Part shown: in pieces, positions 43,489-52,375 of the stretch
How the letters are laid out: each line of letters begins with the position of its first letter
Numbering within the stretch: position 1 is the stretch's first letter
From: Allobosea sp.
Lineage (GTDB): Bacteria; Pseudomonadota; Alphaproteobacteria; Rhizobiales; Beijerinckiaceae
Direction: 5' to 3'
Assembly: GCF_017308015.1 (NCBI RefSeq)
Contig: NZ_JAFKFW010000025.1
Location: forward strand, 1 to 64,000
Length of the DNA stretch: 64,000 nucleotides
Notes under the pieces: model-generated
What the model saw: only the letters and a program-made list of their open reading frames with translations
The model's database searches: none
What the model was told of the DNA's origin: nothing
Translations under genes and position numbers: made by a program

Positions 43489-44475
43489 ATGAACGCCCGC
43501 CGCATGCCCCGTTTCCGTGCCCTGCCCCTTCTGGCTGCCGCCGCTTTCGCGGTGCTCGGCGGCTGCGTGGCGCTCGACAGCTACCCGTCGAAAGGCGATG
43601 CCCGGCCACATCCCGGCGTCGCGGCGGCGCATAACTACCCGATCCATGGCATCGACATCTCGCGCTGGCAGGGCGAGATCGACTGGAGCGCCGTCAAGGC
43701 GGCCGGCACCCGTTTCGTCTACATGAAGGCGACGGAGGGCGGCGACCATGTCGACCCGACCTTCCGGCGCAACTGGGAAGGCGCGCGCCGCGCCGGCATC
43801 CCGCGCGGCGCCTATCATTTCGTCTTCTGGTGCCGCCCGGCCCATGAGCAGGCGGTCTGGTTCAAGCAGCAGATCCCGAACGATCCCGATGCGCTGCCGC
43901 CGGTGCTCGACGTCGAGTGGAACGGCCATTCGCGGACCTGCCCGCAGAAGATCGATCGCGAGCTCGCTCGCGAGAAGATCGCGCTCATGCTGACCGAGCT
44001 CGAGCAGCTCACCGGCAAGAAACCGGTGATCTATACCGATATCACCTTCCATCGCGAGGTGCTGGAGGGGCAGTTCAACAACTACCCCTACTGGATTCGC
44101 TCGACCGCAGCCCTGCCGGAAGCGCGCTACAGCAACCGCCCCTGGGCTTTCTGGCAGTTCACCACCACAGGCCGCGTGCCCGGCATCAAGGGCGACGTCG
44201 ACCGCAACGCCTTCTTCGGCAGCGAGAGCCAGTTCGCCGGCTGGCTACGCGGCGAATACGATATCGGCACGCGCCGTTGGGATCGTCGCGAGGGGCCCGC
44301 ACAGCCTACGCCGGTCCAGCAAACGCCGCTGCCTCCCCCCTCCGCACCGTCTGTCCCCGCCGAGCCGCAGGAGCCAAGCGACGTGCCCGTCGCGCGCATC
44401 CCCGGCAGCGTGCCGGCCGTCGCCTCGACCATGCGGGCCATGGACAATCAGCTCGAGCCCGTCGTCCTCGACTGA
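43489..44475 (+). CDS. GH25 lysozyme-like lipoprotein (first of tandem pair)
   Basis: 328 residues. Signal with lipobox (LGGCVA). GH25 fold: HGIDISRWQGEIDW, KATEGGDHVDPTF, YHFVFW and the acid PVLDVEW, with conserved DVDRNAFFG near the C-terminus. Pro-rich tail. GH25 enzymes cleave the peptidoglycan MurNAc-GlcNAc bond. A paralogue follows at 44595. Start ATG at 43489. Confidence 0.9.
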   Translation: MNARRMPRFRALPLLAAAAFAVLGGCVALDSYPSKGDARPHPGVAAAHNYPIHGIDISRWQGEIDWSAVKAAGTRFVYMKATEGGDHVDPTFRRNWEGARRAGIPRGAYHFVFWCRPAHEQAVWFKQQIPNDPDALPPVLDVEWNGHSRTCPQKIDRELAREKIALMLTELEQLTGKKPVIYTDITFHREVLEGQFNNYPYWIRSTAALPEARYSNRPWAFWQFTTTGRVPGIKGDVDRNAFFGSESQFAGWLRGEYDIGTRRWDRREGPAQPTPVQQTPLPPPSAPSVPAEPQEPSDVPVARIPGSVPAVASTMRAMDNQLEPVVLD

Positions 44476-44594
44476 GCGGGCGGTCGAATCGCGCCGGTTA
44501 ACCAAGGCTGAAATTCATTGTTCGACTGCGTCGCAATTCTAACCGGCGTTTAACCACGCTCCCGGCATCTGGACCTGTGATGCGGGAGAAACAC

Positions 44595-45563
44595 ATGCCA
44601 GCGCGCAAGCTGACCAGCGGACGGATCGGGCTGAAAGCCCTCGCCTTCGCGGCTCTGATGTTAGGTCTCGTCGAGCCGGCGCAGGCGCTCTACCCGAAGA
44701 AGGGTGACAGCGCTCCGCATCACGGCGTGCGCGACGCACGGCGCAAGGTCATCCAGGGCATCGACGTCTCCCGCTGGCAGGGAGAGATCGACTGGCAGAA
44801 GGTCAAGGGCGCGGGCACGCGCTTCGCCTTCATCAAGGCGACCGAGGGCGGCGACCATCTCGACCCGAATTTCAAGCGCAACTGGGCCGAGGCGAAGAAG
44901 CACGGCGTCGCGCGCGGCGCCTATCATTTCGTCTGGTGGTGCCGCTCGGCCAAGGAGCAGGTGCGCTGGTTCAAGAAGCACATCCCGCGCGATCCCGACG
45001 CGCTGCCGCCGGTGCTCGACGTTGAATGGCAGAACGGTTCGCAATGCACCCGCAGGATCTCGAAGGAGCTGGCGCTCGCCAAGATCGCGGAGATGCTGAA
45101 GGGCCTGCGCGAACACACCGGCAAGAAGCCGATCATCTATACCGACATCAATTTCCACGAGGACGTGCTCGAAGGCGAGCTCAACGATCACCCCTTCTGG
45201 CTGCGTTCGACGGCTGCGCCGCTGGCGAAGCGCTACGAGCGCGACCGCTGGGAGTTTTGGCAGTTCACCACCACCGGCCGCGTTCCGGGCATCACCGGCG
45301 ATGTCGACCGCAATGCCTTCTTCGGCAGCGAGCGTGAATTCGACGCCTGGCGCCAGGGCCGCTTCGACATCGGTTCGCGCAAATGGCATGGCAGCGAGCC
45401 CAAGGTCGCGGCACGAACGCCGCCGCCCACTCCGGCAGGCTTGCGTGCGCCCAGGGAAGCCGGCGGCACCAGGCTGAAATTTGCCCCGCCCGGCCGCATC
45501 CCGAACGCGCGCACGGCCGATAACCGCCGTGCCGACGTGACGGGCTCGATCGCAAGGGACTGA
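44595..45563 (+). CDS. GH25 lysozyme-like secreted protein (second of tandem pair)
   Basis: 322 residues from ATG at 44595 with GGGAGAA upstream (earlier in-frame codons lack an SD). Signal peptide to AQA, no lipobox Cys. Same GH25 block as the preceding gene (GIDVSRWQGEIDW, KATEGGDHLDPNF, YHFVWW, PVLDVEW), with charged tail. The pair shares exact motifs, so it is a duplication; the first is lipid-anchored, the second probably free. Confidence 0.9.
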   Translation: MPARKLTSGRIGLKALAFAALMLGLVEPAQALYPKKGDSAPHHGVRDARRKVIQGIDVSRWQGEIDWQKVKGAGTRFAFIKATEGGDHLDPNFKRNWAEAKKHGVARGAYHFVWWCRSAKEQVRWFKKHIPRDPDALPPVLDVEWQNGSQCTRRISKELALAKIAEMLKGLREHTGKKPIIYTDINFHEDVLEGELNDHPFWLRSTAAPLAKRYERDRWEFWQFTTTGRVPGITGDVDRNAFFGSEREFDAWRQGRFDIGSRKWHGSEPKVAARTPPPTPAGLRAPREAGGTRLKFAPPGRIPNARTADNRRADVTGSIARD

Positions 45564-45690
45564 GAGCCCCCAATATAACCCGGAGGAGTCGCGACGCCAC
45601 CTTTTGCCGGCTGTCATGCCGTCGTCACATCCGCAGCGCCCTTAGACAACGCGCTGCCGGACTGGTCCGCAGCGATTGCGAACATCCGGC

Positions 45691-46683
45691 ATGCTCAGCG
45701 ATCTCCAGTCCCAATCCGGCATCATCTGGGCCTATCGCTTCGACGAGGACGGAGCACCCAGCCGCGTGCCGCGCGACGAGATACCGGATCTCGTTCCTGC
45801 CGAGGGCTTCGTCTGGCTCCATCTCGATCTCGTCCACACCCGCGCCCAAAGCTGGATCGCCGAGCAGGATCTGCCGGACACGACGCAGGAAGCCTTTCTC
45901 TCGCATGAGCCACACCAGCGGCTCGACCATTCCGCCAGTCTCGCCTGGGGCGTCTCGCACGATCTGATCCGCGACATCGCCGACAAGTCCGAGGATGTCG
46001 GCGCGCTGCGCTGGATCATTGGCGAGAAGTTCCTGCTGACCGGCCGGCGTGAGGCGCTGCACTCGATCCGCATGACGGCCGAAGCGCTCGATCGCGGCGA
46101 GCCGGCTTCCAGCCCGGCCGGGCTCTTCGAGCAGATCATCGAATACATCATCGACGACGTCACCGATGCCGTCGTGCGCCTCGTCGACGAGACCGACAGC
46201 GTCGAGGACCATATCCTGCTCGACCGCCTGCATGACGGACCGCAGCGCGTCGGCGCGGTCCGGCGCACGGCAGTCAGGCTGCATCGCCAGCTCAGTGGCC
46301 TGCATGTCCTGTTCCGTCGCTTCGCCGAGACCCAGTCCGGCCGCAGCGCGCCGGATGCCGTCAAGGCCGCGGCGACCCGATTGCTCCAGCGCGTCGACGG
46401 CCTGCATCACGACGTCCAGTCAGTGCAGGACAGGGCAAGGCTGCTGCAGGACGAGATCGCCGCCCGCTCGGCCAGCCGCACCAACCGGCAGCTCTATGTG
46501 CTCTCGCTGCTGACAGCACTTTTCCTGCCCGCAACCTTCATCACCGGCCTGTTCGGCATCAATGTGAAGGGCCTGCCCTGGATCGAATCGGAGGCCGGCG
46601 CCTTCTATGTCGCGCTGGCCTGCATCTTCGCCGCCACGCTGACGATGATCCTGCTGCGCCGCCGCGGCGTGATCGGCGACTGA
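45691..46683 (+). CDS. CorA/ZntB-type divalent cation transporter
   Basis: 330 residues. Long cytoplasmic helical domain, then two C-terminal membrane segments (about 275-296 and 308-326). The signature at the channel mouth is GIN (FGINVKGLPWIE), the ZntB/CorA variant. Start ATG at 45691 (TTG at 45676 is possible). Mg2+ versus Zn2+ cannot be decided. It stands between the lysozyme pair and ivd. Confidence 0.87.
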   Translation: MLSDLQSQSGIIWAYRFDEDGAPSRVPRDEIPDLVPAEGFVWLHLDLVHTRAQSWIAEQDLPDTTQEAFLSHEPHQRLDHSASLAWGVSHDLIRDIADKSEDVGALRWIIGEKFLLTGRREALHSIRMTAEALDRGEPASSPAGLFEQIIEYIIDDVTDAVVRLVDETDSVEDHILLDRLHDGPQRVGAVRRTAVRLHRQLSGLHVLFRRFAETQSGRSAPDAVKAAATRLLQRVDGLHHDVQSVQDRARLLQDEIAARSASRTNRQLYVLSLLTALFLPATFITGLFGINVKGLPWIESEAGAFYVALACIFAATLTMILLRRRGVIGD

Positions 46684-46799
46684 GGCGGCAAAGCATACCG
46701 CCCAGCCGCGCCGGCCAATTTTTGCACAGTCTGTCTCGCCTCCTTTTCGCGCTATAAGCGCGGTTCGACGACGGAAGCCGTCAGAATCGAGAGGTTCCC

Positions 46800-47972
46800 A
46801 TGCTCGCCAACGCGCCGCGCCCGTTCAATTTCGATCTCGGCGAGACTGCCGATGCGATCCGCGACACCGTCCATGCCTTCGCGCAGGAGAAGATCGCCCC
46901 GCGCGCCGAGGAGATCGACAGGACCAACCAGTTCCCGCGCGACCTCTGGCCGGAGATGGGTGCGCTCGGCCTGCACGGCATGACGGTCGCGGAAGAGTAT
47001 GGCGGTACGGGTCTCGGCTATCTCGAACATTGCATCGCGGTCGAGGAGGTCAGTCGGGCCTCGGCCTCGGTCGGCCTGTCCTACGGCGCCCATTCGAATC
47101 TCTGCGTCAACCAGATCAGCCGCAACGGCAACGAGGCCCAGAAGCGGAAATACCTGCCGAAACTGATCTCCGGAGAGCATGTCGGCGCGCTCGCCATGTC
47201 CGAGCCGGGCTCGGGCTCGGACGTCGTTTCGATGCGCACACGAGCCGACAAGAAGGGTGACCGCTACGTCCTCAACGGCAACAAGATGTGGATCACCAAC
47301 GGCCCGATCGCCGAGACGCTCGTCGTCTACGCCAAGACCGACCCCGAAGTCGGTCCGCGCGGCATCACCGCCTTCCTGATCGAGAAGGGCATGAAGGGTT
47401 TTTCGACCCACCAGAAGCTCGACAAGCTCGGCATGCGCGGCTCCGACACCTGCGAGCTCGTCTTCCAGGATTGCGAGGTGCCGGAGGAAAACGTGCTCGG
47501 CACGGTCGGGCGCGGCGTCAATGTGCTGATGTCCGGCCTCGACTACGAGCGCGTCGTGCTGGCGGCCGGCCCGCTCGGCATCATGCAGGCGGCGCTCGAC
47601 GTGGTCATGCCCTATGTCCATGAGCGCAAGCAGTTCGGCCAGTCGATCGGCGAGTTCCAGCTCGTCCAGGGCAAGGTCGCCGATATGTATGTCGCGATGA
47701 ATTCCTGCCGTGCTTATGTCTACGCCGTCGCCAAGGCCTGCGACCGCGGCGAAACCACCCGCGAGGACGCGGCCGGCGCAATCCTGATCGCGGCCGAGAA
47801 GGCGACGCAGGTCGCGCTCGATGCCATCCAGCTTTTGGGCGGCAACGGCTATATCAACGACTACCCGACCGGCCGCCTGCTGCGCGACGCCAAGCTCTAC
47901 GAGATCGGCGCCGGCACCAGCGAGATCCGGCGCATGCTGATCGGCCGGGAGCTGTTCAACAAGACGAAGTGA
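46800..47972 (+). CDS. ivd: Isovaleryl-CoA dehydrogenase
   Basis: 390 residues, acyl-CoA dehydrogenase fold. [19 protein letters not shown] and [32 protein letters not shown] are the FAD-binding and catalytic blocks; the end [11 protein letters not shown] is family-typical. The [14 protein letters not shown] stretch matches the isovaleryl subgroup. It acts before the methylcrotonyl-CoA carboxylase whose subunits are encoded at 19082-21067 and 24515-26122. Start ATG at 46800. Confidence 0.92.
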   Translation: MLANAPRPFNFDLGETADAIRDTVHAFAQEKIAPRAEEIDRTNQFPRDLWPEMGALGLHGMTVAEEYGGTGLGYLEHCIAVEEVSRASASVGLSYGAHSNLCVNQISRNGNEAQKRKYLPKLISGEHVGALAMSEPGSGSDVVSMRTRADKKGDRYVLNGNKMWITNGPIAETLVVYAKTDPEVGPRGITAFLIEKGMKGFSTHQKLDKLGMRGSDTCELVFQDCEVPEENVLGTVGRGVNVLMSGLDYERVVLAAGPLGIMQAALDVVMPYVHERKQFGQSIGEFQLVQGKVADMYVAMNSCRAYVYAVAKACDRGETTREDAAGAILIAAEKATQVALDAIQLLGGNGYINDYPTGRLLRDAKLYEIGAGTSEIRRMLIGRELFNKTK

Positions 47973-47986
47973 GGCTAGAGGGCCTC

Positions 47987-48505
47987 ATGCCCCTCTACTT
48001 CGCCTATGGCCTCAACATGGATCCGGTCGGGATGGCGGAGCGCTCCCCGAAGGCGCAGCCGCTCGGCCCCGCCCGCTTGCCGCGCCACCGCTTCATCGTC
48101 ACCCGCGACGGCTATGCCTCGGTGATCCGCGACCCCCGCGAGGAGGTCCATGGCGTGCTCTGGGACTGCTCGCTCAGCGACATGCGTGTCCTCGACAAAT
48201 TCGAGGAACTCGCCAGCGGGCTTTATGTGAAGATCAGCCAACCGGTGATCGTGCCGGGCGGGGCCAAGCGCGCACTGATCTATATCGGCCGCTCCGCCGA
48301 CCCGGGACGGCCGCGACCGGGCTATATGGAAACGGTCATCGCCGGAGCGAAACATTTCGGCCTGCCAGAGACTTACATCGCCGGCTTGAATCGCTTTCTG
48401 ACCAAGCCGAATCCCGATCTGAAGAGCTTGAATCAGGATGCGAGCGCGCCACTGCCGCCCGGCCCGGTGAAGGGCGTGCGGCCAAGGGCGCTGGCGCCGA
48501 AATAG
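47987..48505 (+). CDS. Gamma-glutamylcyclotransferase-like (AIG2 fold) protein
   Basis: 172 residues from ATG at 47987. YFAYGLNMDP, VHGVLWDCS and the acidic residues in DKFEELASG form the AIG2/GGCT fold. The substrate (gamma-glutamyl dipeptide or other gamma-glutamylamine) is not determinable. It is 14 bp after ivd in the same direction and ends at a strong terminator. Confidence 0.85.
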   Translation: MPLYFAYGLNMDPVGMAERSPKAQPLGPARLPRHRFIVTRDGYASVIRDPREEVHGVLWDCSLSDMRVLDKFEELASGLYVKISQPVIVPGGAKRALIYIGRSADPGRPRPGYMETVIAGAKHFGLPETYIAGLNRFLTKPNPDLKSLNQDASAPLPPGPVKGVRPRALAPK

Positions 48506-48516
48506 CCCCAAATGGC

Positions 48517-48543
48517 AAGGGCCGCTCGCGCGGCCCTTTCTTT
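48517..48543 (+). terminator. Terminator after GGCT-like gene
   Basis: AAGGGCCGC, TCGC loop, GCGGCCCTT then TCTTTA. It sits between convergent genes and may serve both strands. Confidence 0.82.
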
Positions 48544-48564
48544 ATTGGGGGAAGCTGGCGGCGC

Positions 48565-50358
48565 TTAAGCCGCCAGCCCCTTGGCCAGCTCGCTGACCTG
48601 CTTCTCGAACAGCGCGCGATAGGCGCCGTCCTGCCGGGTCAGCAGGGCCTCGTGCGGGCCCTCCTCGATCACCCGGCCGCGATCGAAGACCAGGATGCGG
48701 TCCATCGCCCTGACCGTCGAGAGACGGTGCGCGATCACGATCGTGGTGCGGCCTTCCATAAGGCGCTCGATCGCCTGCTGGATCAGCGCTTCCGATTCCG
48801 AATCGAGGCTCGAAGTCGCCTCGTCCAGGATCAGGATCGGCGCATCGGCCAGGAAGGCGCGGGCCAGCGCGACACGCTGGCGCTCGCCGCCCGAGAGCTT
48901 GATGCCGCGCTCGCCGACGAGCGTGGCGTAGCCCTTGGGCAGGCGCATGATGAAGTCATGCGCGTTGGCGAGCTTCGCCGCCTGCTCGACCTGCGCCAGG
49001 CTCGCGCCCGGCCGGCCATAGGCGATGTTCTCCGCCAGCGAGCGGTGGAACAGCACCGGCTCCTGCTGCACGATCGCGATCTGCTGGCGCAGGGACGCCT
49101 GCGTGACATCGGCGATATCCTGCCCGTCGATCGCGATGCGGCCCGAGGTCACGTCGTAGAGCCGCTGCACCAGCTTGACGAAGGTCGTCTTGCCGGAACC
49201 CGAGCGGCCGACGAGGCCGACCTTCTCGCCGCCACGGATGGTCAGCGAGAAATCGCGGTAGAGCGGATCGTGATGACCTCCGTAATGGAAGGTCACGTCC
49301 TCGAAGGCGATCTCGCCCGCGGTCACGCCCATGTCTACCGCACCCTTCCGGTCCGGCACGCCATAGGGAAGGTCGTGCATCCAGACGAGCTCCTCCATGT
49401 CGTTGACCGAGCGCTGCAGGTTGTGGACGTGCTGGCCTACGTCGCGCAGATAGCCATGCACCACCGCATAGGCCGTCAGCACGAAGGCGACGTCGCCGGG
49501 CGAGGCCTGCCCGTTCGCCCAGAGCCAGATCACCAGGCCGATCACCGCCGCGCGCAGGAAGAGCAGCACGATATTCTGGCCGGTGCCTGACCAGGTGCCG
49601 CGCAGCCAGGCGCGCCGTGTGCGGAGGCTCCACTTGGAGACGACCGTCGCCAGCCGCAGATCCTCGCGCGCCTCGCCGCCATAGGCCTTCACCACCGGAT
49701 TGCAGGTTATCGCGTCGGCCAGCGCGCCGCCGAGCCGCGTGTCCCAGGCATTGCCGAGCCGCGCAGCCGGTGCGACGAAGCGAAGCGAGAGCACCAGCGT
49801 CAGCCCGATATAGGCGAGCGCGCCAAGCGCCACGACGAGCCCCATCGCCGGCCAGTGCCAGGCCAGCACCGCCGTCATGCCGAGCAGGATGACCAGCGAA
49901 GGCAGCAGCGCGATCAGGATCGTGTCGGTCAGCAGGTCGAGCGCCCACATGCCGCGCGTGATCTTGCGCACCGTCGAGCCCGCGAAATTGTTCGCATGCC
50001 AGTCGGTCGAGAAGCGCTGCAGGCGTGCGAAAGCCTCCTGCGAAACGTCGCTCATTGTCCGCAACGTCATGATTGTCAGGCCGACAAAGGCGAAATGCCG
50101 CCCGAGCACCATGATCGCTGCGAGCACCATCATCGCGCCGAGCGCCCAGAGCGCCGCTTCGGTGCCACCCGCGCCGCTCGATACCGCGTCGACGAGACGG
50201 CCGGCATAGACCGGGGTGAACAGCTCGGCGAGCGTGGCGGCGACGGTGACACCGGCCACCCAGGCGACCTGCCCCGGCTGACGGGCCCAATGGCGGAACG
50301 TGAAGCCGAGAACGGCCCGGAACGGCTCCCGCCGCCCGGTTTGAGTATCGTGAGACAT
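48565..50358 (-). CDS. ABC exporter, fused membrane and ATPase domains
   Basis: 597 residues. The N-terminal six-helix membrane domain is followed by the nucleotide-binding domain: Walker A GRSGSGKTT, signature LSGGERQRVALARA, Walker B ILILDEATSSLDSE and the H-loop IAHRLSTV. This is the MsbA/half-transporter type, acting as a homodimer. Substrate unknown. A short leader-like ORF with a strong ribosome site lies upstream at 50498-50548. Confidence 0.9.
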   Translation of the reverse strand: MSHDTQTGRREPFRAVLGFTFRHWARQPGQVAWVAGVTVAATLAELFTPVYAGRLVDAVSSGAGGTEAALWALGAMMVLAAIMVLGRHFAFVGLTIMTLRTMSDVSQEAFARLQRFSTDWHANNFAGSTVRKITRGMWALDLLTDTILIALLPSLVILLGMTAVLAWHWPAMGLVVALGALAYIGLTLVLSLRFVAPAARLGNAWDTRLGGALADAITCNPVVKAYGGEAREDLRLATVVSKWSLRTRRAWLRGTWSGTGQNIVLLFLRAAVIGLVIWLWANGQASPGDVAFVLTAYAVVHGYLRDVGQHVHNLQRSVNDMEELVWMHDLPYGVPDRKGAVDMGVTAGEIAFEDVTFHYGGHHDPLYRDFSLTIRGGEKVGLVGRSGSGKTTFVKLVQRLYDVTSGRIAIDGQDIADVTQASLRQQIAIVQQEPVLFHRSLAENIAYGRPGASLAQVEQAAKLANAHDFIMRLPKGYATLVGERGIKLSGGERQRVALARAFLADAPILILDEATSSLDSESEALIQQAIERLMEGRTTIVIAHRLSTVRAMDRILVFDRGRVIEEGPHEALLTRQDGAYRALFEKQVSELAKGLAA

Positions 50359-50682
50359 AGCGTCATTCGGCGCCAGGACGGCTGCCGACTCCGAAATCAG
50401 GCGAAGACGACGACGCGCGCCGGCTTCGGCAAAGAAATAAAAGGGTTTGAAAAAGGCTCAGGAGACCGCCCGGAGGCGGGCCTCGTGCGAGACCGGCCTA
50501 GTGCCGGATTGGTCGCTTGGGAGTGGCTGCGGTGTTGATGAATTTCATTCAGCCCTCCCTTTCTTGAGTTGGAGCCTAGGCGAAGAAAGATGCCTGATTG
50601 TTGGGCAGCGCGCAAGCCTGCCTTTCATGAAAGGACTGCGCGAGCCGTCTTCGCCCAGTTCAAGGCAGGGTCGTGCGCCGGC
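50359..50682. other. Leader region upstream of the ABC exporter
   Basis: Mostly non-coding. On the minus strand it holds a 17-codon ORF (50498-50548) and, 20-40 bp beyond it, a GC-rich inverted repeat GCCCG/CGGGC followed by CTTTTT, which could be an attenuator hairpin. The exporter starts at 50358. Confidence 0.45.
50498..50548 (-). CDS. Possible leader peptide (16 residues) upstream of ABC exporter
   Basis: AGGGAGG ribosome site five bases before ATG (50546-50548); the frame reads MKFINTAATPKRPIRH and stops at 50498. A GC-rich hairpin with T-run follows. The arrangement suggests translation-coupled attenuation of the exporter. No homologues recognised; this rests on the RBS and position. 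Confidence 0.3.
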   Translation of the reverse strand: MKFINTAATPKRPIRH

Positions 50683-50856
50683 TTACCAGAACAGCGCCAC
50701 GAGCCGCGCCGCAATCACCAGCAGGAAGGCGGCGATGATCGTGCCCAGCACCTGCTGGCGCTTGGCGTGGTTGGGCCAGCGCCGCGCGAGCAGCCGCCCC
50801 AGCGGCTTGCGGAAGACGAAAGCTGCGACCAGCAGAACGATGACATAGTGGGACAA
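50683..50856 (-). CDS. Small two-helix membrane protein (57 residues)
   Basis: TTG start at 50856. Hydrophobic N-terminus (HYVIVLLVAAFVF), a basic middle (RKPLGRLLARRWPNHAKRQQ) and a hydrophobic C-terminus (VLGTIIAAFLLVIAARLVAL). It starts 11 bp after the rhodanese stop on the same strand, so it is likely translated in the same transcript. The topology with a positive cytoplasmic loop is consistent with a real small protein. No family recognised. Confidence 0.5.
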   Translation of the reverse strand: MSHYVIVLLVAAFVFRKPLGRLLARRWPNHAKRQQVLGTIIAAFLLVIAARLVALFW

Positions 50857-50866
50857 GATCTAAGTC

Positions 50867-51280
50867 TCAGCCCTTCTTGTCCGCGGGAGCCGTATCAACC
50901 GGCGCCGCGGCCTTCTTCCAGGCGCCGAATCCGCCGGCAACATGCGCGACGGGCTTCAGCCCCATCTCCTGCGCGACCTGCGCGGCCAGTGCGGAGCGCC
51001 AGCCGCCGCCGCAGAAGAAGACGAAGCGCTTGTCCTGCTGGAAAACCGGCTTGGCATAGGGACTTTCCGGATCGATCCAGAATTCCAGCATGCCGCGCGG
51101 GCAATGGAAGGCGCCGGGCATTCGCCCTTCCCGCTCAAGCTCGCGCGGATCGCGCAGGTCGACGAAGACGACGTCCTCATGGCCGTGCAGCGCCCGCGCC
51201 TGCTCGACCGTGAGCGTCTCGATCAGGCTTTCGGCTTCGGCGACCAGCGCCTTGTAGCCCTTGGTGATGGTCTGCGGCAT
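50867..51280 (-). CDS. Rhodanese-domain sulfurtransferase
   Basis: 137 residues from ATG at 51278-51280 (MPQTITKGYK). A single rhodanese domain with VVFVDLRDPRELE, PGAFHCPRG and the catalytic Cys in FFCGGGWRSA. Moves sulfur between thiols. The long upstream open frame to 51943 is antisense to the next gene. A short charged tail follows. Confidence 0.9.
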   Translation of the reverse strand: MPQTITKGYKALVAEAESLIETLTVEQARALHGHEDVVFVDLRDPRELEREGRMPGAFHCPRGMLEFWIDPESPYAKPVFQQDKRFVFFCGGGWRSALAAQVAQEMGLKPVAHVAGGFGAWKKAAAPVDTAPADKKG

Positions 51281-51415
51281 GGCTGTCGCCCTCCCCGATT
51301 CCGGGCGCACCGTGGCGGCTCGCCGCCACAGCGTCAATGCCATCCGGCTTGTGGCTCGTATGGCTTCGCGACAAGCTGCTTGCCTCTCAGGCTCCCGAAA
51401 TGGCAGAGCGGCAGC

Positions 51416-52108
51416 ATGCTCGGTTTCAGCAATCTGGACATCATCGCGTTCGCGTTCTTCGCCATCTCCTGGGTCGGCTATCACTATGCCGTCGAGCTCG
51501 GCCCGCATGCCGCCGGGACGCTGAACATGCGGATGAACCTGCGCCGCGCCCGCTGGATCCGCGAGGCGGCTGGCCGTGAGGTGAGGATCGTCGACACGCA
51601 GGTCATGGGCGGACTTCAGAACGGCACCGCATTCTTCGCCTCCACCTCGCTGATCGCGATCGGCGGCACGCTCACCCTGCTGAACTCGACCGAGCGCGTC
51701 GTGGCGATCTTCAGCGACCTCCCCTTCGTGCCGATGACGCTGCGCTCGGTCTGGGAGATGAAGGTGATCGGCCTTGCCGGCGTCTTCGGCTACGCATTCT
51801 TCAAGTTCGCCTGGGCCTACCGGCTGTTCAACTACTGCGTCATCCTGCTCGGAGCCCTGCCGCCCTTCGACAGCAAGGACGAGAAGGCGATGGCCCACGC
51901 CGTCCACGAGACGACCGAGATGAACATCGCCGCCGGCCGTCATTTCAACCGTGGTCAGCGCGCCTTCTTTTTCGCGCTGGCCTATCTCGGCTGGTTCCTC
52001 GGCCCGGTCACCTTCATCGGCTTCACCGGCGCGGTGCTGGTCGCGATGTATCGCCGCCAGTTCGCCTCCGATGCCTCCCGCGTCTTCAGATATCCGAGCC
52101 AGCCATGA
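51416..52108 (+). CDS. DUF599 family membrane protein
   Basis: 230 residues with three or four membrane segments (about 5-25, 71-87, 115-138, 187-210), and the DUF599 blocks WVGYHYAVE, NLRRARWIRE, AYRLFNYCVILLGALP and NRGQRAFFFALAYLGWF. Function is unknown. Start ATG at 51416. Its stop overlaps the next ATG (52105, ATGA). Confidence 0.85.
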   Translation: MLGFSNLDIIAFAFFAISWVGYHYAVELGPHAAGTLNMRMNLRRARWIREAAGREVRIVDTQVMGGLQNGTAFFASTSLIAIGGTLTLLNSTERVVAIFSDLPFVPMTLRSVWEMKVIGLAGVFGYAFFKFAWAYRLFNYCVILLGALPPFDSKDEKAMAHAVHETTEMNIAAGRHFNRGQRAFFFALAYLGWFLGPVTFIGFTGAVLVAMYRRQFASDASRVFRYPSQP

Positions 52109-52374
52109 GCATCGAACCCGAGGCCATAGAGCGCGCGATCCTCGACCTGCTCGCCCAGCGCGGCGCGGGTCTGACGATCTCGCCGATGGATGTCGCCCGC
52201 CGCCTCGGCGGTGACCATCCCGACGGCTGGGGGCCGTTGATGCAGCCGGTGCGCCGGGCCGCCGTGAAGCTGATGAAAGAAGGCCGGCTCGTCATCACCC
52301 GCAAAGGCCGCCCGGTCGATCCCGACGACTTTCGCGGGGTCTATCGGCTAGTGCTGCTGGCGCCGGCGCCCTGA
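52105..52374 (+). CDS. DUF3253 family protein
   Basis: 89 residues: EAIERAILDLLAQRG, TISPMDVARRLG, RRAAVKLMKEGRLVITRKGRPVDPDDFRG. This is the small DUF3253 winged-helix-like fold. It overlaps the end of the DUF599 gene, so the two are co-translated. Function unknown. Confidence 0.85.
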   Translation: MSIEPEAIERAILDLLAQRGAGLTISPMDVARRLGGDHPDGWGPLMQPVRRAAVKLMKEGRLVITRKGRPVDPDDFRGVYRLVLLAPAP

Positions 52375-52375
52375 T

